Part shown: positions 62,025 to 64,000 of the stretch, one piece after another
Position numbering within the stretch: the stretch's first letter is position 1
How the letters are laid out: each line of letters begins with the position of its first letter
From: Streptomyces sp. HUAS YS2
GTDB taxonomy: Bacteria; Actinomycetota; Actinomycetes; Streptomycetales; Streptomycetaceae
Assembly (NCBI RefSeq): GCF_033343995.1
Contig: NZ_CP137573.1
Coordinates: forward strand, 5,365,001 to 5,429,000
Direction of reading: 5' to 3'
DNA: 64,000 nt
Position numbers and translations under genes: made by a program
Notes under the pieces: generated by a model
Told to the model about the DNA's origin: nothing
What the model saw: the letters and a program-made list of their open reading frames with translations, nothing else
Databases searched by the model: none

Positions 62025-62219
62025 TTACCTCTTGATCGACTCCACGAAGGCCGCCCAGGCGGCGGTGGAGGGGAGCAGGACGGGGCCGTGGGGGACCTTG
62101 GAGTCCCGTACGGGGACGATGCCGGCGACGCCGGCAGCGACCTCGATGCAGTTGCCGCTGTCGCCGTCGCTGTAGCTGCTCTTGCGCCACTGGGCGGTGC
62201 TCAGGTCGTACTCGCGCAT
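62025..62219 (-). CDS. DUF397 protein
   Basis: A 64-residue protein with the DUF397 signature WRKSSYSDGDSGNCIEVA and RDSKVPHGPVL, ending AAFVESIKR. DUF397 genes are paired with XRE-type regulators throughout Streptomyces, and here the start overlaps the upstream regulator by 19 bases. The relationship is thought to be regulatory, perhaps as antagonist or partner. Exact role unknown. Confidence 0.92.
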   Translation of the reverse strand: MREYDLSTAQWRKSSYSDGDSGNCIEVAAGVAGIVPVRDSKVPHGPVLLPSTAAWAAFVESIKR

Positions 62220-63034
62220 CGTCTGTAGTCCTCCGCCGCCGACTCGAGCAGGGCCAGGGACGCCTTCGGCGACAGCGCGGCGACCCTGAGCAGATCGTAG
62301 GCGGACTGTGCGCGCTTCACTACTGCCGGATCGTCCAGCAGGTTCCCCGAATACACGGCCTCTGTATAGGCGGTTGGGGGAGCGTCCTCGAACTCCATCA
62401 GCCTGAGCGGCTTGCCCATCTGTGCGTACGCTCCGGCTGCGAACGGCAGCACCTGGAGCAGCAGCTGGCGTTCCCGCATCAGCGAGGACACGTGGTCGAG
62501 TTGTTCCGCCATCTCGGCGGAGCTGCCTACCGGGACGCGGAGGGCGGTCTCGTGCAGGATGGCCCAGTACTCCGGCTGGCCGGAATTCTGCAGGATTCTC
62601 TTCCGATCCATGCGTGCCCGTACCGCCTCGTCGACGTACTCGCTCGTCGCGAGAGGGTTGCTTGCCAGCGTCACGGCACGCGCGTACTCGGGCGTCTGCA
62701 GCAGGCCGGGTATCACGGCGGGCTCGAACTCGCAGATCTTCGTTGCCAACCGCTCCAGCTCAGCCACCGGCGCGAAATAGTGGGCGTAAGGCGACTTGTC
62801 GATCAGTGTGCGGCACAGCCGCTCGAAAAAACCATCGGTTTGTAGCGTCTCATCGATCCGTTGCGCCACATCCAACTGCGGTTTCCGAATCGCCTGTTCG
62901 AACTGGCCGATGTATCCGCCCGAAACGAACACTCGCCGGCCGAGTTCCCCCTGCGTCATTCCCGCAGCCTCGCGGCGCCGTTTCAGCTCCGCGCCGAAGA
63001 ACTCCCACGCGTCCTGCCGTGCGCCTCTGGCCAT
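62201..63034 (-). CDS. XRE family regulator with DUF5753 domain
   Basis: A 277-residue protein. The HTH is at about 12-70 (LKRRREAAGMTQGELGRRVF, YIGQFEQAIRKPQ). The DUF5753 domain follows (EPAVIPGLLQTPEYAR, ILHETALRVPVG, LLQVLPFAAGAY). ATG 63034 follows GGGGAG. It overlaps DUF397 and is divergent from a small-gene pair. These modules are numerous in Streptomyces; several are linked to differentiation. The target is not known here. Confidence 0.92.
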   Translation of the reverse strand: MARGARQDAWEFFGAELKRRREAAGMTQGELGRRVFVSGGYIGQFEQAIRKPQLDVAQRIDETLQTDGFFERLCRTLIDKSPYAHYFAPVAELERLATKICEFEPAVIPGLLQTPEYARAVTLASNPLATSEYVDEAVRARMDRKRILQNSGQPEYWAILHETALRVPVGSSAEMAEQLDHVSSLMRERQLLLQVLPFAAGAYAQMGKPLRLMEFEDAPPTAYTEAVYSGNLLDDPAVVKRAQSAYDLLRVAALSPKASLALLESAAEDYRRCASTT

Positions 63035-63150
63035 GGATTAACTCCCCTGCCCTACGCGTTACTTGTAGCGACCGTGAGTCTCCCGATTCTACGGAAGAGC
63101 CCCCACCCTTGGTGCGGTAAGCGGGAAATGGATTCGGAAAGGGACCCCCG

Positions 63151-63384
63151 GTGCAGGAACAGGGCAGGAAGCGATCGTCGGAGTCCGTGAACGAGACGAG
63201 GGAGGTGATCGAGGAATTGCGCGCGGCGCTGGAGCGCAACGGAATCGTGCTGCCCTCGCTCGGGCTGGACGCCCTGTTCCTCGCCGCCGCGTCTCCTCGG
63301 TCGCTCATCGAATTGGGGCGCATCACGGTGGACACGGCCCGAAAGCTGGCCGCCGTGCTGCCGGAGGAAGGAGGTCGGTCATGA
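63151..63384 (+). CDS. small protein of the XRE/DUF397 neighbourhood (77 aa)
   Basis: GTG 63151 is chosen because AAAGGGA lies 8 bases upstream; GTG 63187 is an alternative. The protein is helical and Glu/Leu/Ala-rich (VIEELRAALERNGIVLPSLGLD). Its stop overlaps the ATG of the next small gene. I recognise no named domain. Its place opposite the XRE regulator suggests shared control. Confidence 0.65.
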   Translation: MQEQGRKRSSESVNETREVIEELRAALERNGIVLPSLGLDALFLAAASPRSLIELGRITVDTARKLAAVLPEEGGRS

Positions 63385-63599
63385 ATGGCCTGCCCATCGG
63401 GGCGTACGTCGTGGAGATCCGTACCGGACGGGTCGGCACGGTCATGGGGCACGTGGGGCCGTACCTCCAGCTGAGGCCGCTCGGGGGCGGCCGGGAGTGG
63501 GACTGCGAGCCGGACGGCGTGCGGGTCGCGACCGCGGCCGAGCGGCTCCGCGCCGCCACCGCGCACGTGAACGCACGGAGTCGTGGCGAAGTGCCCTGA
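63381..63599 (+). CDS. small protein of the XRE/DUF397 neighbourhood (72 aa)
   Basis: ATG 63381 overlaps the previous stop (ATGA) and GGAGG lies upstream. The short beta-rich sequence GAYVVEIRTGRVGTVMGHVG and YLQLRPLGGGREWDCEPDG looks like a small SH3-like barrel. Such proteins accompany XRE/DUF397 pairs in many Streptomyces. Function unknown. Confidence 0.7.
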   Translation: MNGLPIGAYVVEIRTGRVGTVMGHVGPYLQLRPLGGGREWDCEPDGVRVATAAERLRAATAHVNARSRGEVP

Positions 63600-63682
63600 A
63601 TCCCTCTCAACCCGTTCATTCCGGGCCCGCTCGTGCCGTCGTACCGGTCCGGGCGGGCCCGGTCGTACGGGACAATGGGGCC

Positions 63683-64000
63683 ATGAGTCTGTTCCGCGAC
63701 GACGGCATCGTGCTGCGCACCCAGAAGCTGGGTGAAGCGGACCGCATCATCACGATCCTCACGCGCGGTCACGGACGCGTACGCGCCGTCGCGCGCGGGG
63801 TGCGCCGGACGAAGTCGAAGTTCGGGGCGCGCCTCGAACCGTTCTCGCACGTCGACGTGCAGTTCTTCGCGCGCGGCAGCGATCTCGTCGGGCGCGGGCT
63901 GCCGCTCTGCACGCAGAGCGAGACCATTGCCGCGTACGGCGGCGGCATCGTCACGGACTACGCGCGGTACACCGCCGGTACGGCGATGCTGGAGACGGCC
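63683..64000 (+). CDS. recO: DNA repair protein RecO (N-terminal part, 3' end outside window)
   Basis: ATG 63683 opens MSLFRDDGIVLRTQKLGEAD, with RGHGRVRAVARGVRRTKSKF following, the RecO N-terminal OB fold. RecO loads RecA onto SSB-coated gaps with RecR. 106 codons are visible and the frame is open to the window end. In Streptomyces this gene closes the conserved era-leuA-recO stretch. Confidence 0.95.
   Translation, partial: MSLFRDDGIVLRTQKLGEADRIITILTRGHGRVRAVARGVRRTKSKFGARLEPFSHVDVQFFARGSDLVGRGLPLCTQSETIAAYGGGIVTDYARYTAGTAMLETA

Overview
The window is chromosomal DNA of a high-GC actinomycete, almost certainly a Streptomyces. The support is very high G+C with strong third-position bias, many GTG starts, frequent 4-bp stop/start overlaps, leaderless-type promoters, and a typical Streptomyces core gene order: leuS, comEA-comEC, holA, rpsT, lepA, hemW, hrcA-dnaJ2, rsmE, phoH-ybeY-corC, era, leuA, recO. 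It is mostly conserved core chromosome. There is no phage, IS element, rRNA operon or CRISPR array.

Layout. 1-5.6 kb: the end of an MFS exporter, two tiny zinc-ribbon proteins, a GT87-like mannosyltransferase, tRNA-Ala(GGC) with a strong terminator, and a two-gene redox module (a membrane cytochrome b/ferric-reductase-like protein plus a NuoF-like flavoprotein fused to a ferredoxin). 5.6-9.8 kb: leuS behind a leader peptide and intrinsic terminator, then a membrane-anchored coiled-coil protein. 10-19 kb: DegV, ComEA-ComEC, an ArsR-like regulator with its MFS exporter, a GNAT acetyltransferase, holA and rpsT. 19-28.5 kb: lepA, a long-chain acyl-CoA ligase, hemW, DUF3097, an MBL hydrolase, and the CIRCE-controlled hrcA-dnaJ2 operon. 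28.8-35.6 kb: nitronate monooxygenase-rsmE, an AAA+/TPR pair, a HIT protein, RNase Z and an adenosine/adenine deaminase. 35.6-48 kb: an MFS transporter, a PfkB kinase, phoH-ybeY-corC-mmcQ, a DHA2 exporter with a divergent MmyB-type regulator, a cytidine-deaminase-like remnant, a WxL-like/DUF916 surface pair, and era. 48-57.9 kb: an intracellular M4 (protealysin-type) protease with its emfourin-like inhibitor, leuA behind a leucine-rich leader peptide, a TerB-like protein, an MMPL transporter with a two-component system, and a ferredoxin-NADP reductase. 57.9-63.6 kb: an accessory-looking islet with a small secreted protein, a tandemly duplicated divergent pair of membrane-protein genes, a ricin-B lectin, and an XRE/DUF397 module with small flanking genes. 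The window ends inside recO.

Most notable. Between 58.6 and 61.3 kb a divergent gene pair is present twice in tandem. One partner has a PH-like N-terminus, membrane helices and a DUF3592-like segment; the other is a small DUF3592-type membrane protein. Both copies keep the same promoter geometry with start codons 6-7 nt after the -10 box, so all four genes look leaderless. Also of interest are two leucine-rich leader peptides (for leuS and leuA) that share a nearly identical 12-nt core, and several unassigned palindromic operator candidates (upstream of the ArsR gene, between the DHA2 exporter and its regulator, and upstream of the MMPL, phoH and leuA genes).
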